A stretch of 64,000 nucleotides of DNA from Campylobacter concisus (GTDB taxonomy: Bacteria; Campylobacterota; Campylobacteria; Campylobacterales; Campylobacteraceae). The stretch spans positions 1,736,001-1,800,000 of the forward strand of contig NZ_CP049272.1 of the NCBI RefSeq assembly GCF_003048775.2. The letters run 5' to 3'. Positions within the stretch are counted from its first letter, which is position 1, and each line of letters opens with the position of its first letter. Below, in pieces: positions 1 through 8,906 of the stretch. The position numbers and the translations under genes were made by a program. The notes below the pieces were generated by a model, which saw only the letters and a list, made by a program, of their open reading frames with translations, was not told the origin of the DNA and did no database searches.

Positions 1-1502
1 TAAATGCCGATGCGGTCGAGATCGCTAGGCTATCTCTTTGGCTCCGCACAGCTGTAAAGGGACGAGTTTTGACAGATCTTAGTAAAAATTTAGTAGCAGC
101 AAACTCGCTTTTAGAATTTCCTTTTGACTTTAAATTTGATGTCGTTATCGGCAATCCTCCCTATGTCAGACAAGAGGCGATAAAAGAGCAAAAGCCTGCC
201 TTACAAGAATATAAAGTTTATAGTGGCACGGCTGATTTGTTTGTCTATTTTTATGAGCTTGGCATTACACATCTAAAAGAAAATGGGTTTTTAGGTTTTA
301 TATGTTCAAACAAATTTTTCCGTGCCAGCTATGGTGAAAATTTACGTAAATTTATATTAGAAAATACGCAAATAACACACATTATTGATTTTACTGGGGT
401 TAAAGTTTTTGAAGACGCGAGCGTAGATAGTGCAATTACTATTTTTAGAAAAATAAGAGCCGGTGAAAATTCAAAATTTGATTTCCTAGCTTCAAGTACC
501 ATAAATTTAAAAACGCAAAAATTTATCCAAATACCACAATCCACGCTAAACGAAACAAATTTTACTTTTTTAGATAAGAGCAAATTTGAGCTAAAAAGCA
601 AGATCGAAAAAGTTGCAGAGCCATTAAAAAATTGGGGCATAAAAATTCATTCTGGTATCAAAACAGGACTAAATGAAGTATTTATTATTGATAGTGACAC
701 CCGTGATAAAATTTTAAATAACTGCACTGGAGAAGAAAGAGAGCGGACACAAAAGCTCATTAGGCCGATCTTAAGGGGTCAAGATATAAAGCGTTATGAC
801 TATGAGTGGGCTGGGCTGTGGCTCATTTGCACTTTTCCGGCATTAAAGATAGATATTGAAAATTTTCCAAGTCTTAAGGGATATTTACAAAATTTCTTGC
901 CTTATATAGCACAAAGTGGCGAAACCATAAATGGTAAAAAATGTCGCAAAAAAACATCAAATAAGTGGTTTGAGACGCAAGACAATATCGCTTATTATGA
1001 GGAATTCGAAAAAGAGAAAATTTTATGTGCAAAAATTGTGCAAAGTCCAAAATTTGCTTACGATACAAATAATAATATTCCAAACAATACTGCATATTGC
1101 ATAACTGGCGAAAATTTAAAATTTTTATTAGCTTTTTTAAATTCAACAGCTGTTTATAAAATTTTCAACTTTTTCTATGCTGGAGGCGGACTTGAAGGCG
1201 AAATAACAACAAATCGCTTAGAAATTTTGCCTATCCCACAAATCACGCCACAAAATGAAAATTTAGCAAACGAGATAATAAATTTGGTCGATGAAATTTT
1301 AAAGGCCAATGGAAAAAACAAGCTTTACGAGAAGCACATGTCTGCTTTAAATCTTGATGAAAAGCTAGAAGCCAAAGAAAATATCGACGCGCTAAACGAC
1401 AAAATCAAGGCAAGCGACGAAAAAATAGACAAACTTGTTTTTGAGCTTTATGAACTAACAAGCGATGAGCTCGCGCTTATAGCGGGGGGGGGGGGGAATT
1501 GA
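1..1502 (+). CDS. Type IIG restriction-modification enzyme (Eco57I/TaqI-like), C-terminal part, phase-variable
   Basis: The reading frame is open from the window edge (codons in frame from base 3, beginning N-A-D-A-V-E-I-A-R), so the gene starts upstream and the TTG at 69 is not its start. Visible are the end of the adenine-methyltransferase core, the catalytic NPPY motif (near base 155-165), and a TaqI-type specificity region with I-R-P-I-L-R-G-Q-D-I-K-R-Y (about 765-800). A helical, Lys/Glu-rich C-terminus follows. The family methylates adenine and, in fused type IIG enzymes, also cleaves DNA; the nuclease part would lie outside the window. The last codons run through a tract of 13 G (1484-1496), so tract-length changes swap the C-terminal tail. 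The call of a methyltransferase with TaqI-like recognition domain is firm; the nuclease fusion is inferred. Confidence 0.9.
   Translation, partial: NADAVEIARLSLWLRTAVKGRVLTDLSKNLVAANSLLEFPFDFKFDVVIGNPPYVRQEAIKEQKPALQEYKVYSGTADLFVYFYELGITHLKENGFLGFICSNKFFRASYGENLRKFILENTQITHIIDFTGVKVFEDASVDSAITIFRKIRAGENSKFDFLASSTINLKTQKFIQIPQSTLNETNFTFLDKSKFELKSKIEKVAEPLKNWGIKIHSGIKTGLNEVFIIDSDTRDKILNNCTGEERERTQKLIRPILRGQDIKRYDYEWAGLWLICTFPALKIDIENFPSLKGYLQNFLPYIAQSGETINGKKCRKKTSNKWFETQDNIAYYEEFEKEKILCAKIVQSPKFAYDTNNNIPNNTAYCITGENLKFLLAFLNSTAVYKIFNFFYAGGGLEGEITTNRLEILPIPQITPQNENLANEIINLVDEILKANGKNKLYEKHMSALNLDEKLEAKENIDALNDKIKASDEKIDKLVFELYELTSDELALIAGGGGN
1484..1496 (+). repeat. Poly-G tract (13 G), contingency repeat
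   Basis: Thirteen consecutive G residues in an otherwise AT-rich gene, just before the stop of the type IIG enzyme. With 13 G the protein ends four Gly and one Asn later (TGA 1500-1502). With 12 G it would read on to TAA 1582-1584, past the start of the next gene. With 14 G it would end at TAA 1508-1510. Long G tracts are the classic slipped-strand contingency element of Campylobacter. Confidence 0.9.
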
Positions 1503-1546
1503 CGGTATAACAAAAATTTACATATACATCTTACAAAGGGGAGAAA

Positions 1547-2641
1547 ATGAACCAATTAGAGCTTTATTACAATCAGCCGCTTAAATCAAGTAAATTTATC
1601 CCCAGGAAATACGAAATCATCTCGCCAAAAACGCTTATCGTTGGCGCCATTTCAAGTGGCAAAACAGCCCTTGTTTATGAGTTTTTGAGCCATTATAAAA
1701 GCGAAGAGAGACTTTATGTAAATTTAGACGATCTAAGGATAGACAGAACCTTACTTTTAGCAAATTTAAAAGAATTTTTAGAAAAAAATACCCAGATAAA
1801 GGTGCTCGCAGTTGAAAATTTACAAGCTACTGACCTTGCAAATTTAGACTTTTTAAAGGGCGCAACACTTGAAAATATTATCCTTACAAGCAAGGAATTT
1901 TCACTCACGATTGACGGCTTTGCTCGCATAAATTTAAACTATCTCGATTACGAGGAATTTATACTATTTTTTAAGAAAAATTTGGATCAAGATCTGCTTT
2001 TTAGCTACTTTTTGGCTCACGGCAACGAGATAGCAAGTGCTTTTTTGGACTCCAGCGAGGTCACAGCTCACTTACAACAGCTCTTAAGAGCAAATTTAAG
2101 CGAGCAAAGTATTGCGATTTTAAAAGAATGTGCTCCAAAATGCCACGATATGCTTAGTACTTTTGGTATCTACAAAAACCTAAAAGAGCAGATGAAAATC
2201 TCAAAAGATAGTGTCTATAACACAGTAGCCAGCCTTAATGAAAATGGCTTTATAGAATTAGTACCAAATTTAGATGAGAGCAGCACGAGTAAAAAGCTCT
2301 ACTTTACAAATTTTGCACTTCGCAACGCTTTATACCTAAAAAAGGATTTTTTAGCTGTCTTTGCAAATGTCGTTTTTTGCGAATTGCTTAAATTTAAAGA
2401 TGAAATTTACTACACAAAAGAGATTGATTTCTTCCTTAATAAAAGGAAGATCGCGATCATCTGTGTACCGTTTTCTGCACCAGAGATCATCTTTTTAAAA
2501 TTTAAAAAACTCCACGCAAGCTTAAAAGAGCTGGGTGTAAGTAAGCTTCAGATAATCAGCGTCGCAAACCAAGCCGAGCTTAGCTTTGAGGGCATAAAAT
2601 GCGAAATTTTGCCCTTTTCTAGGTGGAGTCTAGGTTTATAA
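1547..2641 (+). CDS. AAA-type ATPase (archaeal ATPase/DUF234-like family)
   Basis: A 364-residue protein with a Walker A motif (G-A-I-S-S-G-K-T, about residues 33-40) and an acidic Walker B-like segment (V-L-A-V-E-N-L, near 87). A helical region with a winged-helix look (K-I-S-K-D-S-V-Y-N-T-V-A-S-L-N-E-N-G) precedes a C-terminal nuclease-like fold resembling DUF234. Its strong ribosome site (AAAGGGGAG) lies 3' of the poly-G tract. Members are often found as orphan ATPases with no assigned substrate. It starts 44 bp after the restriction-modification gene, so co-transcription is likely. The specific function is unknown. Confidence 0.8.
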   Translation: MNQLELYYNQPLKSSKFIPRKYEIISPKTLIVGAISSGKTALVYEFLSHYKSEERLYVNLDDLRIDRTLLLANLKEFLEKNTQIKVLAVENLQATDLANLDFLKGATLENIILTSKEFSLTIDGFARINLNYLDYEEFILFFKKNLDQDLLFSYFLAHGNEIASAFLDSSEVTAHLQQLLRANLSEQSIAILKECAPKCHDMLSTFGIYKNLKEQMKISKDSVYNTVASLNENGFIELVPNLDESSTSKKLYFTNFALRNALYLKKDFLAVFANVVFCELLKFKDEIYYTKEIDFFLNKRKIAIICVPFSAPEIIFLKFKKLHASLKELGVSKLQIISVANQAELSFEGIKCEILPFSRWSLGL

Positions 2642-2660
2642 ATTTAAACCTTTATTTGAT
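2632..2660 (+). terminator. Weak hairpin overlapping the ATPase stop codon
   Basis: A 7-bp inverted repeat (AGGTTTA, 2632-2638; TAAACCT, 2645-2651) with a 6-nt loop is followed by a T-rich stretch. It may end the restriction-modification/ATPase transcript. AU-rich, so only moderately convincing. Confidence 0.4.
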
Positions 2661-2690
2661 TATTGTTTTAAAAGCTTAAAGTAAAGAAGC

Positions 2691-2696
2691 TATAAT
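2691..2696 (+). promoter_or_regulatory. -10 box TATAAT for the exported protein and rnhB
   Basis: A perfect TATAAT lies about 24 bp before the ATG at 2720 and is preceded by T-rich DNA, as usual for sigma-70 promoters in Campylobacter, which lack a fixed -35 box. Confidence 0.6.
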
Positions 2697-2719
2697 CAAA
2701 AAAACTATAAAGGACGGAC

Positions 2720-3574
2720 ATGAGAGCATTTATTGGGATTTTTATACTTATAGTAGGTCTATTTGGCTATGAGATAAATCACGAAAACTGGGCAAAATTT
2801 TATAAATTTATTGGTGAGGCAAATGGTATAAAATTTGAAGTTTATATGAACTATTTTAAAGATGAATTTGAAAATTTTAAGCAAAGTAAGAGCTTTAAAG
2901 TGCCGGCCAAGATAAGCGGACATATCTTTTTTGATGGTACAAAATACGACTACGAAAAAGGTAATCTTGAGCAAAATAGCAGTGAAATTTCGTCGCTAAA
3001 TGCTGTATCTGATAAGATAAATTTAGACGTTAAAAATGAAAATGGCGAGCTAAAGGGCAAAATAATCGTTAAAAATAAAGCCTATAATGCAACTATCAAA
3101 AAAGAAAAAGAGTATGAAATGCTAAATATTGGCATTCAAATGACCGAAGCAAATGGCACAAGATACGAAGCTATAATTAACGATATATTTGCCAAAGAAT
3201 CGGCTAAAAAAAATAAAAATAAATTGCTCTCGACACTTTATGACCTAAAAAGCGAGCGTAAAAAATGGCCAAATAACCAATTTGAAAGCCTAGATAACAT
3301 CTACTATATAAATGACAAAATAAAAAGCATCTGTACCTATAAAAATAACAAAACTAGCTGCGATGTTGTCTTACTTAAAACCAACAAAAAGCTAAAGTTA
3401 AAGCAGATTTTTAAAGATATGAACGACCCTCATCTAAAAGCAATCCTCGCAACAGCAGGAGTTAGCGAGAATTTTGTACTTTCGCCACTTGGGCTTACCT
3501 TTTTAAACGAGGAGCAAATTAGCGTGCCGCTTGATGAGCTAAGACCTTACTTTAGCGATGAAATCGGACTTTAA
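2720..3574 (+). CDS. Exported protein of unknown function (possible DUF3298-like C-terminus)
   Basis: 284 residues with an N-terminal hydrophobic signal peptide (about residues 2-16) and a Lys- and Asn-rich body. The C-terminal stretch reads [12 protein letters not shown] followed by V-P-L-D-E-L-R-P-Y. This resembles the end of DUF3298/RsiV-type extracytoplasmic domains; the resemblance is by eye only. A ribosome site (AAAGGACGG) precedes the ATG. The stop codon overlaps the rnhB start by one base (TAATG), so the two are translated from one message. Export to the periplasm is inferred; no enzymatic motif is visible. Confidence 0.7.
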   Translation: MRAFIGIFILIVGLFGYEINHENWAKFYKFIGEANGIKFEVYMNYFKDEFENFKQSKSFKVPAKISGHIFFDGTKYDYEKGNLEQNSSEISSLNAVSDKINLDVKNENGELKGKIIVKNKAYNATIKKEKEYEMLNIGIQMTEANGTRYEAIINDIFAKESAKKNKNKLLSTLYDLKSERKKWPNNQFESLDNIYYINDKIKSICTYKNNKTSCDVVLLKTNKKLKLKQIFKDMNDPHLKAILATAGVSENFVLSPLGLTFLNEEQISVPLDELRPYFSDEIGL

Positions 3575-4125
3575 TGGCAAAAATTTGTGGCATAGATGAG
3601 GCTGGACGTGGGGCTTTAGCTGGGCCTTTAAACGTAGCGGCCTGCGTGCTAAATAAAGAAATTTCAGGCTTAAACGACTCCAAAAAACTAACCGCAAAAA
3701 AGCGCGAGGAGCTTTTTAAAGAGATTATAAAAAGCTCAAATTTTCTCATCATTTACTTCTCAAACGTCCAGATAGACGAACTTGGACTAAGTGAGTGCTT
3801 AAGACGAGCACTCAAAATTTTTAAGGCGCATTTTAAGGATTTTGAGATCATTTACGATGGAAATTTAGACTATGGCGTTGGTATCACAACAATGATAAAA
3901 GCTGATAGCAAAGTCTCTGGGGTAAGCGCTGCTAGCATATTAGCAAAGGTTAGTCGTGATAGTTTGATGAAAGGCTGGGATAAAATTTACTCAAAATATG
4001 GCTTTTCTAGGCACAAAGGATATGGCACAAAGGCGCATCTAGAAGCCATTGCTAAGTTTGGCTATTCAAGCCTTCATAGAAAAAGTTTTGTAGTAAAGTC
4101 TTTTGAAAAATCTCTATTTGACTAA
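3574..4125 (+). CDS. rnhB: Ribonuclease HII
   Basis: Endonuclease that removes RNA from RNA-DNA hybrids and single ribonucleotides from DNA. 183 residues, normal for a compact RNase HII. The N-terminus carries the family signature G-I-D-E-A-G-R-G with the catalytic Asp-Glu pair. A further catalytic Asp is expected in the segment I-I-Y-D-G-N, and the motif [14 protein letters not shown] is present in the form [14 protein letters not shown]. It shares its start with the stop of the upstream exported-protein gene. Confidence 0.96.
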   Translation: MAKICGIDEAGRGALAGPLNVAACVLNKEISGLNDSKKLTAKKREELFKEIIKSSNFLIIYFSNVQIDELGLSECLRRALKIFKAHFKDFEIIYDGNLDYGVGITTMIKADSKVSGVSAASILAKVSRDSLMKGWDKIYSKYGFSRHKGYGTKAHLEAIAKFGYSSLHRKSFVVKSFEKSLFD

Positions 4126-4133
4126 GATTAATC

Positions 4134-4172
4134 ATCTAAGCATCAAATAGATGCTTAGATAATGCCTTTTTT
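4134..4172 (+). terminator. Terminator hairpin between rnhB and tpx
   Basis: A perfect 10-bp stem (4134-4143 with 4151-4160, arm ATCTAAGCAT) with a 7-nt loop. A short T run (4166-4172) follows on the plus strand. It separates the convergent genes rnhB and tpx. Confidence 0.55.
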
Positions 4173-4695
4173 AATGGCAGCCACAACCGCAACTACCGCT
4201 ACTTTTAATAGCATCAAATACAGCATCGTAGTTTGGCTCTTCTGTCACTTCAGGGACGATTTGTTTGTGAATGATTACGCCATCATTGATGACAAATACA
4301 GCTCTTGCGAGTAGTCCTTTTAGTGGGCCATCGCTCATTAAAATACCATAGTTTTTAGCAAATTCTCCGTATCTAAAGTCACTTCCTACACGTAAATTTT
4401 CTATGCCTTCAGTCGTGCAAAATCTCCCCATCGCAAATGGCAAATCATTTGAGATGATGCTAAGTTTTACACCATGTTTGCCAGCTACTTTTTCGTTAAA
4501 TTTACGAGCCTCTGCTGCGCAAACGCCAGTATCAAGTGATGGCAAGCAAACAAGTACTTCTACGCCATTATTTCCGCCTACGCTAAACTCGCTAAGATCT
4601 TGCGCTACGACTTTTGCTTCAGGAGCATAAGAGCCTACGAAGACCTCATTTCCACTTAAATTTACCTCACTACCTTTAAATTTTGTAGTTGCCAT
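4171..4695 (-). CDS. tpx: Thiol peroxidase (Tpx, atypical 2-Cys peroxiredoxin)
   Basis: 174 residues. It reduces hydrogen and alkyl peroxides using thioredoxin. The peroxidatic Cys is in L-D-T-G-V-C-A-A-E and the resolving Cys in G-R-F-C-T-T-E-G, the pair typical of Tpx. An unusual Cys-rich tail (C-G-C-G-C-H) ends the protein and might bind metal. A clear AAGGAG site precedes the ATG. It lies 14 bp downstream of the transsulfuration gene on the same strand, pairing sulfur metabolism with peroxide defence. Confidence 0.95.
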   Translation of the reverse strand: MATTKFKGSEVNLSGNEVFVGSYAPEAKVVAQDLSEFSVGGNNGVEVLVCLPSLDTGVCAAEARKFNEKVAGKHGVKLSIISNDLPFAMGRFCTTEGIENLRVGSDFRYGEFAKNYGILMSDGPLKGLLARAVFVINDGVIIHKQIVPEVTEEPNYDAVFDAIKSSGSCGCGCH

Positions 4696-4709
4696 ATCTA
4701 TCTCCTTTA

Positions 4710-5852
4710 TTATTTTTTTGCTTTTTTAAATGCTTGATCAAGATCTGCTATTAGATCATCAGCGTTTTCGATACCAATTGCTAAGCGAAGCAAGTTTTGC
4801 TTTATGCCGATCTTATCTAGCACCTCTTTTGGATATGCCTCATGTGTCATCGTCGCAGGCCTGCAAATGAGGCTTTCTACGCCGCCAAGGCTTACCGCTA
4901 GATCAAAAATTTCTAGTGATTTTACAAATTTATTTACATCATATTTTTCATCTAACTCAAATGAGATAAGTGCACCAATGTCGCTTGCTTGAGCCGCTTG
5001 CATCTTAGCCTCTTGCTCGCTATATGAGCCGGCAAAATGCACCACGCTAACTGCGTCATTATTCTGCAAAAATTTGATTATTTTATGTGTATTTTGTGTT
5101 TGTCTATCAAACCTAACGCTAAGCGTTTTAAGCCCACGTATTAGGTAGTATGCGTCCATCGGGCTTATGATGCCACCAAGTGTGTTTTTAGCAAATTTTA
5201 TCTTTTCGGCCAAAGCATCATCGTTTAGCGTGACGATACCAGCGATCACATCAGCGTGTCCACCGATATACTTTGTAGCGCTATAAACCACGATATCAGC
5301 TCCATGATCAAGCACTCTTTGATAATAAGGCGTTAAAAATGTGTTATCCACGATGACTAGAGCACCTTTTTTGTGAGCGATCTTTGAAATTCTAGCGATG
5401 TCTATCACTCTTAAGAGAGGATTTGACGGAGTTTCGATAAATATCGCTGCTACATCGTCACTTATATCATCTTCGCTTAAAAAATTTAGATCATCTATAA
5501 ATTCGCTCTTTATGCCGTGGCTTTCAAAAACGGTTGTAACATATCTATAAGTGCCGCCATAGACGTTACTATTTAGTAGGACTTTTTGCCCAGTTTTTAT
5601 AAGGCTAAGTGCCGCCGCTGTTGCTGCCATGCCTGAACCAAAGCTAAATGCATATTTGCTGCCTTCAACCTTTGCAAAAATTTCATCAAATGCTTTTTTG
5701 GTTGGGTTACTACCACGCGAATATGCAAATTCTTGAAAATTTTCAAGATCATCTTGCACAAATGTACTTGCTAAAAAAACAGGCGGAATAACAGCTTTAT
5801 TTGGGTTATTTTTAGCTTCAATGCCTTTTACGATCAATGTGTCAAGTTTCAT
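4710..5852 (-). CDS. Trans-sulfuration PLP enzyme (cystathionine gamma-synthase/lyase family)
   Basis: 380 residues, the usual length of the Cys/Met-metabolism PLP family. The PLP-binding Lys is in S-A-T-K-Y-I-G-G-H. The substrate-phosphate/PLP residues Y-S-R-G-S-N-P-T and G-S-G-M-A-A-T are also present. The family includes cystathionine gamma-synthase, cystathionine lyases and O-acetylhomoserine sulfhydrylase, and motif reading alone cannot separate these. Upstream of tpx with a 14-bp gap, it is likely in one operon with it. A second C-S lyase (PatB type) lies 0.8 kb away on the opposite strand. Confidence 0.9.
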   Translation of the reverse strand: MKLDTLIVKGIEAKNNPNKAVIPPVFLASTFVQDDLENFQEFAYSRGSNPTKKAFDEIFAKVEGSKYAFSFGSGMAATAAALSLIKTGQKVLLNSNVYGGTYRYVTTVFESHGIKSEFIDDLNFLSEDDISDDVAAIFIETPSNPLLRVIDIARISKIAHKKGALVIVDNTFLTPYYQRVLDHGADIVVYSATKYIGGHADVIAGIVTLNDDALAEKIKFAKNTLGGIISPMDAYYLIRGLKTLSVRFDRQTQNTHKIIKFLQNNDAVSVVHFAGSYSEQEAKMQAAQASDIGALISFELDEKYDVNKFVKSLEIFDLAVSLGGVESLICRPATMTHEAYPKEVLDKIGIKQNLLRLAIGIENADDLIADLDQAFKKAKK

Positions 5853-6069
5853 AAATTTCCTTTTAAAAATTTGTGAAATCTTACATAATAAAGATTAATC
5901 TTCCCCAAACCCACCCAAAACGTAGCTAAATCAGTAAGTGGTAGTAACATTTATTTTTAAGAATGCATTTTTTAAATTGCTGGGATAAATTTAAGCTTTT
6001 GCTCTCTCCCCGCAAGCCTAATAAATTTTTCTTTTTTACTCGCCTTTAGCTACATTTTCACCATAAATT

Positions 6070-6528
6070 TTACTCTACAAGATCAACTTGCCAGTTTGCC
6101 TCTTGTAGCTTCATATCTAGCTCTCTGATCTCTTTGGATAGCTCGTCTATTTGCTTTTGGAGCGTGGCCACATCAACACTACTTAAAATTTTTATCTCGC
6201 TATTTGAGTAAAGATCGACCTTTTGGCTTGCGCTTTTGGCAAAATCCCTAAGCACGCTTGCTTTTTGGCTTAGCGTATCTTTTTTAGCGATCATTTCAGT
6301 TAGACTCGCGCCTTCAAATTTTGCACTTGAGTTTGTTAAATTTATAGTCAAGATCAGTCTAAATAGCTCATCGCTTAGCCTATCAAGCTCTTTTAAAAGA
6401 AGTTTTGGATCTTCACTAGGTCTTTCATTTTCTTGCATTTTTGCATTATCGAGTAACCTACCTTTTAGCTGCTCTAAACGTTTTTGTGTATCGGCTCTTA
6501 AAATGAGAGCCTGAGCTAATTTCATCAT
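6070..6528 (-). CDS. DIP1984-like family protein (septicolysin-related, DUF6847-type)
   Basis: 152 residues, almost entirely helical. The N-terminus (M-K-L-A-Q-A-L-I-L-R-A-D) and the following Q-L-K-G-R-L-L-D-N-A-K match the conserved start of the DIP1984 family, small cytoplasmic coiled-coil proteins found across bacteria. Function is not established; some entries carry the name septicolysin. It is preceded by AAGGAAA and probably starts at the second of two Met codons (6525) or at 6528. It stands alone between divergently and co-oriented metabolic genes. Confidence 0.8.
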   Translation of the reverse strand: MMKLAQALILRADTQKRLEQLKGRLLDNAKMQENERPSEDPKLLLKELDRLSDELFRLILTINLTNSSAKFEGASLTEMIAKKDTLSQKASVLRDFAKSASQKVDLYSNSEIKILSSVDVATLQKQIDELSKEIRELDMKLQEANWQVDLVE

Positions 6529-6588
6529 TTTTTCCTTTTGAAATATAAATTGAGAGAAAATTTCAAATTATATTAGTATCTTTTGGGT

Positions 6589-6594
6589 TATAAT
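6589..6594 (+). promoter_or_regulatory. -10 box TATAAT upstream of patB-like gene
   Basis: TATAAT sits 31 bp before the ATG at 6625, and an AAGGA ribosome site follows (6615-6619). T-rich DNA precedes it. Confidence 0.55.
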
Positions 6595-6624
6595 TGATTT
6601 AAAATTTTATTTTAAGGAAAAGCT

Positions 6625-7791
6625 ATGAAGTACGATTTTGATACGCTTATTAGCAGAGATGGCACTAACTCATCAAAATGGCGAATGAAAAATGATGTTT
6701 TGCCAATGTGGGTTGCTGATATGGATTTTAAGGCTGCACCTGAAATTTTAAATGCCCTACAAAAGCGTCTTGATAATGGCGTCTTTGGCTACTCATTTAT
6801 CCCAAAAGAGTGGAACGAAGCGATTAAAGGCTGGTGGAAGAGGCGTCATAATGTTAGCTTTGAAAACGATTGGATGTGCTTTTGCACTGGTGTTATACCA
6901 GCGATTTCTACTGCGATTAGAAGATTTAGCAATCCAGGAGATCAAATTTTAGTTCAAGCTCCCGTCTATCATGTATTTTTTAACTGCATAAAAAACAACG
7001 GCCGTGAAATTTTATCAAACGACCTTGTCTATAAAGATGGCTCTTATGAGATCGATTTTGAAGACCTTGAAGCAAAGCTAGCTCAACCACTAACAACTAT
7101 GATGCTTCTTTGTAATCCTCACAATCCAATAGGAAAAATTTGGGACAAAGAGACGCTTAAAAAAATAGGTGAGCTTTGCTATAAGCATGATGTTTTGGTT
7201 ATCAGCGATGAGATCCACTGCGACATAACAGATCCTGGTCTAAGTTACGTGCCATTTATTAGCGTTAGCAAAGAGTGTAAAAATAACTCAATCACATGCA
7301 TCTCACCAACAAAAGCCTTTAATATAGCAGGACTTCAAAGCTCAGCTATCATCACACCTAATGAGCAGATACGCGCCAGAATAAATGCGGCTGTAAATTA
7401 TGATGAGATAGGTGAAGCAAACGCATTTGCGATAACTGCGACAATAGCGGCATTTAACGATAGTCAAACATGGCTTGATGAGCTTAGGGAGTATCTTTTT
7501 GAAAACAAAAAGGTCGTTATAAATTTCATAAAAGAGCAAAATTTGCCAGTAAAGCTTCTGCCTTCAAATGCGACTTATCTTTTATGGCTTGATTGCAGCG
7601 CGTTTTGCGAGGATTCGAGCGACTTTATGAATTTCTTGCGTGACAAAGCTGGACTTTGGCTAAATGACGGCAATGCTTACAGGGGAGATAGATTTTTCCT
7701 CCGTATGAATATCGCAACCCAAAGAGCCAGAGTGCTTGAGGGGCTAAAACGCTTACAAAATGGTATAAATTTATACACTTCAAAAAGATAA
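6625..7791 (+). CDS. patB: MalY/PatB-type aminotransferase-fold C-S lyase (putative cystathionine beta-lyase)
   Basis: 388 residues, class I/II aminotransferase fold. The N-terminal segment L-P-M-W-V-A-D-M-D-F is diagnostic of the MalY/PatB branch. The PLP Lys lies in S-P-T-K-A-F-N-I-A-G-L and the cofactor-ring contacts in C-N-P-H-N-P-I-G and I-S-D-E-I-H-C-D. Known members cleave cystathionine or cysteine to give homocysteine or sulfide, pyruvate and ammonia. With the nearby trans-sulfuration enzyme it suggests a methionine/cysteine role. The start has a good AAGGAAAAG site. Confidence 0.88.
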   Translation: MKYDFDTLISRDGTNSSKWRMKNDVLPMWVADMDFKAAPEILNALQKRLDNGVFGYSFIPKEWNEAIKGWWKRRHNVSFENDWMCFCTGVIPAISTAIRRFSNPGDQILVQAPVYHVFFNCIKNNGREILSNDLVYKDGSYEIDFEDLEAKLAQPLTTMMLLCNPHNPIGKIWDKETLKKIGELCYKHDVLVISDEIHCDITDPGLSYVPFISVSKECKNNSITCISPTKAFNIAGLQSSAIITPNEQIRARINAAVNYDEIGEANAFAITATIAAFNDSQTWLDELREYLFENKKVVINFIKEQNLPVKLLPSNATYLLWLDCSAFCEDSSDFMNFLRDKAGLWLNDGNAYRGDRFFLRMNIATQRARVLEGLKRLQNGINLYTSKR

Positions 7792-8254
7792 ATTGAGTAA
7801 ATTTGGCTGAGTGGCTTTTGAATTTTAAGCTACTCCTGCCTAATATTGATACAGCTCGGGGCACTTTTGAAGCAGTGAACATTGCCCCCCCACCACCATT
7901 TTTTAACATCAAATCAAGTTTTGCTAATAAATTTAAAGATAAGATGGCCTACACTAGTTTTTATTTGGTTGCTTTAAATTTAAGTATATGACCGCTCTCA
8001 ATTACGATATAGTAGATTGATAAAGCAAACATTTTATGCCTTTTTGAAGTGGTAAATTCTATGCCCATAGCTTGTAAATTTAGCAGTATGTTTAAAACCA
8101 AAATTTTAAAGATGAGCTATCTCGTATTGTTTTTAAATTTAAGAAAAATTGTTTGCTAAAATAAAATTTTGAGCTATTTTTGAAGTTGCACTTTCTTTTA
8201 AAACAAGATAGTTTTTGCTGATAAATTTGATGATTTTAAAAATTTAGATAAAAG
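7792..8254. other. Intergenic region without a supported gene
   Basis: About 460 bp of AT-rich DNA between convergent patB and sodB. Short open frames exist on both strands, but they lack ribosome sites and read as low-complexity translations. A C7 run (7884-7890) followed by CCACCACC is the only notable feature and is too short to call a contingency repeat. No RNA gene was recognised. Confidence 0.6.
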
Positions 8255-8283
8255 TAGAAATTTAAAGGCGGGAAAGCCCCGCC
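8255..8283 (-). terminator. Rho-independent terminator of sodB
   Basis: A GC-rich 6-bp stem (GGCGGG 8267-8272 with CCCGCC 8278-8283) with a 5-nt loop lies 5 bp past the sodB stop. On the minus strand it is followed by a T/A-rich run (TTTAAATTT). Confidence 0.65.
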
Positions 8284-8288
8284 AGATA

Positions 8289-8906
8289 CTATTTATGTAG
8301 TTCTTTTGTGTAAAACTCAACTGAGCCAAGGCCCTCTTTTAGCGCCCACTCATAAGCTTTGCTCACAAATTCCCAGTTTATGTTCTCATAAAATGTCTCT
8401 AGGTATTTTGGACGAGCGTTGAAGTTGTCGATGTAGTAAGCGTGCTCCCACACATCAACTACTAGAAGTGGCACTTTGCCATCGCTTACTGGAGTTTTTG
8501 CGTTGCTAGTTTGCACGATCTCTAGCTTTTTGCTGCTTGGGTCAAAGACAAGCCATGCCCAGCCTGAGCCAAAAAGCGTTGTAGCTGCCTTTAAAAACTC
8601 CTCTTTGAAGTTCGCGAAATTTGCTTCGATCGCAGCTTTTAGCTCGCTTGGCATCTCGCTTTTTTTAGCGATGCAGTCCCAGTAAAAGTCGTGGTTGTAA
8701 ACTTGAGCAACGTTGTTATAAAGCCCACCTTCGCTATTTGTTAGAATTTCATAAAAAGATGCGTTAGCAAATTTTGTATCTTTTATAAGATTGTTTAAAT
8801 TTGCTACGTAAGTTGCATGATGCTTGCCGTAGTGGTATTCACAGGTTTTTGCGCTAACTACTGCATTGCTATTTGCATCAAATGGAAGTTTTCTAAGTTC
8901 AAACAT
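8289..8906 (-). CDS. sodB: Superoxide dismutase (Fe type)
   Basis: 205 residues. It converts superoxide to oxygen and peroxide in the cytoplasm. Metal ligands can be seen: an N-terminal His in K-T-C-E-Y-H-Y-G-K-H-H, a second His in N-H-D-F-Y-W, and Asp and His in V-D-V-W-E-H-A-Y-Y. The Gly-Ser-Gly-Trp-Ala-Trp stretch is typical. The N-terminal M-F-E-L-R-K-L-P-F matches Campylobacter SodB by recollection. The Fe versus Mn assignment is inferred from the genus. Confidence 0.96.
   Translation of the reverse strand: MFELRKLPFDANSNAVVSAKTCEYHYGKHHATYVANLNNLIKDTKFANASFYEILTNSEGGLYNNVAQVYNHDFYWDCIAKKSEMPSELKAAIEANFANFKEEFLKAATTLFGSGWAWLVFDPSSKKLEIVQTSNAKTPVSDGKVPLLVVDVWEHAYYIDNFNARPKYLETFYENINWEFVSKAYEWALKEGLGSVEFYTKELHK

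Noticed and set aside
7884-7890. C7 run as a possible contingency tract
   Set aside because: Too short for reliable slippage and not within or next to a supported gene.
7803-7991. Open frame of 62 codons on the plus strand after patB
   Set aside because: No convincing ribosome site, low-complexity translation with a Pro run from CCACCACC, no family; noise in an intergenic gap.
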